A stretch of DNA of 7,646 nt from Planctomycetota bacterium (GTDB lineage: Bacteria > Planctomycetota > SZUA-567 > JAFGNG01), in contig JAFGNG010000200.1 in NCBI GenBank assembly GCA_016927125.1, positions 1 through 7,646 on the forward strand. Reading direction: 5' to 3'. The translations under genes and the position numbers were made by a program. A model generated the notes under the pieces. The model saw nothing but the letters and a program-made list of their open reading frames with translations. It had not been told where the DNA came from and did no database searches. How positions within the stretch are numbered: the first letter of the stretch is position 1; the number at the start of each line of letters is the position of its first letter. Positions 6,261-7,646 of the stretch are shown piece by piece.

Positions 6261-6278
6261 TTGAACCGGCGGGTTCAA
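6261..6278 (-). other. Intercistronic hairpin between the CDF and LysM genes
   Basis: TTGAACC (6261-6267) and GGTTCAA (6272-6278) form a perfect 7-bp inverted repeat with a 4-base loop. It covers the CDF stop codon (6275-6277) in the minus-strand transcript. No T tract follows in the minus direction, so it is not an intrinsic terminator for the operon. It may affect mRNA processing or access to the weak LysM start. On the plus strand a T7 run follows after 7 bases, but no plus transcript is expected there. Confidence 0.55.
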
Positions 6279-7204
6279 TCAAGAGTTTTTTTATTTCTTG
6301 GAATCCGCTGGGTGACATCCCCGACCGGTTCCACATGCACCACCACATCCACAACTTCGCTGAATTTGTTGATCAGGCAATCGGTCGCTTCCTCGGCAAT
6401 GTCATGCCCCTCTCGCACCGTGATGTCACCATCCACCTCAATATGCAGGTCCACCGCGATGTCGGCGCCGATATAACGCGTGCGCATGGCGTGCGCGCTC
6501 TTGACTCCTTTGACCGCTTTGGCGGCCTTCAGGATCTCGTCCCGCAGCTCGGGAGGGGGTGCGGCATCAACAAGTTTCCCGAGCGAGGGAAAAGCGATTT
6601 TGGCTGCAACCTGCAGGATGAAGAAAGCGACCACCACAGCGGCAATATGATCGATAAACCATAATTCCGGATACATAAAAGCAATCGCAACACCCAGGGT
6701 CGCGGGGATCGAGGAGAGGGCGTCGCTGCGGTGGTGCCAGGCGTTCGCTAGGAGTGCCGGGCTCCGGACCTTGCGCCCGACCTGGATAGTCCAATGGTAA
6801 AGGCTCTCCTTAACCACCATGGAGATAATTACTGCTATGAGGGCAATAACCCGGGGAGTAGTGGCATGTGCTTCATCGTAGGAAGAAATCGCGTGGTAGG
6901 CAATGCCAACGCCGGTTGCGGCCAGCAATACCCCCAGGAAGACCGCGACCACGTGTTCAATGCGGCCATGCCCGTAGGGATGTTGCTCATCGCTCGGTTT
7001 GTTCCAGAGCTTCAGCCCCACCAGGATTGCGATATCGGTCAGGAGATCCGAGAGGGAGTGCGCTGCGTCGGCAATCACCGCCTGGCTGTGTCCAAGCCAC
7101 CCTCCGAGCAACTTACAGAGGGTCAGAAGCAGGTTGCAGATCAACCCCCACCAGGTGACTTTTTTAATTGCTTGGCTTCTGTACTCGGCGGAAAGTTCAT
7201 TCAT
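6275..7204 (-). CDS. Cation diffusion facilitator (CDF) family metal exporter
   Basis: CDF proteins are homodimeric inner-membrane antiporters that export divalent metals such as Zn, Fe, Mn, Co or Ni in exchange for protons. The protein has 309 residues, normal length. Six membrane segments fit the sequence: about 16-36, 42-64, 84-106, 118-136, 152-178 and 184-206. The transport site is H49-S-L-S-D53 in helix 2 and H157-x-x-x-D161 (HHRSDALSS) in helix 5. The conserved loop HPYGHGRIE is at 75-83. The cytoplasmic ferredoxin-like domain (about 215-293) keeps histidines at 238, 254, 267 and 290, near positions that bind regulatory zinc in YiiP. An HxxxD/HxxxD site is most often seen in zinc transporters, so zinc is the best guess. 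The ATG at 7204 has GGAAG 7 bases upstream. It follows ftsY by 14 bases. Confidence 0.97.
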   Translation of the reverse strand: MNELSAEYRSQAIKKVTWWGLICNLLLTLCKLLGGWLGHSQAVIADAAHSLSDLLTDIAILVGLKLWNKPSDEQHPYGHGRIEHVVAVFLGVLLAATGVGIAYHAISSYDEAHATTPRVIALIAVIISMVVKESLYHWTIQVGRKVRSPALLANAWHHRSDALSSIPATLGVAIAFMYPELWFIDHIAAVVVAFFILQVAAKIAFPSLGKLVDAAPPPELRDEILKAAKAVKGVKSAHAMRTRYIGADIAVDLHIEVDGDITVREGHDIAEEATDCLINKFSEVVDVVVHVEPVGDVTQRIPRNKKTLD

Positions 7205-7218
7205 AGTGTTACTTCCGG

Positions 7219-7646
7219 TTATTCTTCCAATGCTTCCAAGTCCTGCTCTTCCCCGGTAGCAAAACCGGAGAACATCGCCTCGACAAAAGCGGTGGGATCA
7301 AAATCCGCGAGATCTTCATGCGATTCACCGACCCCGACCAGCTTGATCGGCAGCTCAACGGCGCGGTTGATGGCGATGGCAATCCCGCCCTTGGCGGTGC
7401 CATCAAGCTTGCAGAGCACCAGCCCGGTCAGCCCGACATCCCCGGCAAAAGTTTTCGCCTGCGTAAGCGCGTTCTGGCCGGTGGTGGCGTCCAGCACCAG
7501 GAGCACTTCATGCGGCGCGCCTGGGATCTGCTTCTCGGCCACGCGCCGGATTTTAGCCAACTCCCGCATCAGATTGTCCTTGGTATGCAACCTCCCGGCA
7601 GTATCAATAATGACATAATCCATCTGTTTCGCCTTCGCCGCCTCAC
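7219..7646 (-). CDS. ftsY: Signal recognition particle receptor FtsY, C-terminal part (5' end outside window)
   Basis: FtsY is the SRP receptor GTPase that docks ribosome-nascent chain complexes at the inner membrane. The visible 141 residues are the C-terminal half of the G domain. The frame continues off the right edge (reading EAAKAKQMDYVIIDTAGR). The G3 motif DTAGRLHTK, the LLVLDATTGQNAL block, G4 CKLDGTAKGG (usually TKLDGTAKGG; here Cys replaces Thr) and G5-region GVGESHEDL are in order. After the usual end DFDPTAFVEAMF an acidic tail of about 16 residues (GEEQDLEALEE at its end) is added. FtsY is favoured over Ffh because the methionine-rich M domain is absent after the G domain. It is the first visible gene of the minus-strand operon; the promoter must lie outside the window. 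Confidence 0.97.
   Translation of the reverse strand, partial: EAAKAKQMDYVIIDTAGRLHTKDNLMRELAKIRRVAEKQIPGAPHEVLLVLDATTGQNALTQAKTFAGDVGLTGLVLCKLDGTAKGGIAIAINRAVELPIKLVGVGESHEDLADFDPTAFVEAMFSGFATGEEQDLEALEE

Noticed and set aside
6794..7618. A 274-codon plus-strand open frame across the CDF and ftsY genes
   Set aside because: It is antisense to two strongly conserved genes, and its translation is serine-rich with no recognisable motif.

Overview
This 7.6 kb window looks like chromosomal DNA from an environmental Gram-negative bacterium. Signs of this are a C-terminal PEP-CTERM sorting signal (an exosortase substrate), two lipoprotein signal peptides, a dockerin-like tail on a secreted protein, and FtsY and Dgt sequences of ordinary bacterial type. 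The Dgt and surface-protein sequences recall the PVC group (Verrucomicrobia, Lentisphaerae, Kiritimatiellae, Planctomycetes) or Desulfobacterota-like lineages. That is an impression from reading; the window alone does not settle the taxon.

Layout. The left third (2-3195) is read on the plus strand and encodes exported proteins. It holds the 3' part of a DUF4465 protein with a PEP-CTERM tail, then 29 bases later a secreted surface protein with a PEGA domain and a two-repeat dockerin-like C-terminus. A clear Rho-independent terminator follows. Next comes a lipoprotein with acidic FG-GAP/VCBS-like loops and a TPR-like end. The first two genes are probably one transcript whose beginning lies off the left edge. 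In other bacteria this pair is often found beside TonB-dependent receptors, and cobamide (B12) uptake is the best-known association.

The right two thirds (3220-7646) are read on the minus strand as one tightly packed probable operon, in transcription order: ftsY (only its 3' end is in the window), a cation diffusion facilitator, a LysM lipoprotein, an HIT-family nucleotide hydrolase/phosphorylase, dgt (dGTPase), a small TPR protein and a 145-residue protein of unknown function. Gaps are 14, 27, 41, 23 and 29 bases, and the last two genes overlap by 8 bases. The two strands converge at 3195/3220 with only 24 bases between stop codons.

Functionally the right side is a housekeeping cluster: membrane targeting of proteins (FtsY), metal export, peptidoglycan binding and nucleotide clean-up (Ap4A-type and dGTP). 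Two poorly characterised small proteins are coupled at its end. The left side is the accessory part. I saw no RNA genes, CRISPR, insertion sequences or phage genes. No stretch over 300 bases lacks a gene; the longest non-coding gap is 108 bases (2056-2163) and holds the terminator.
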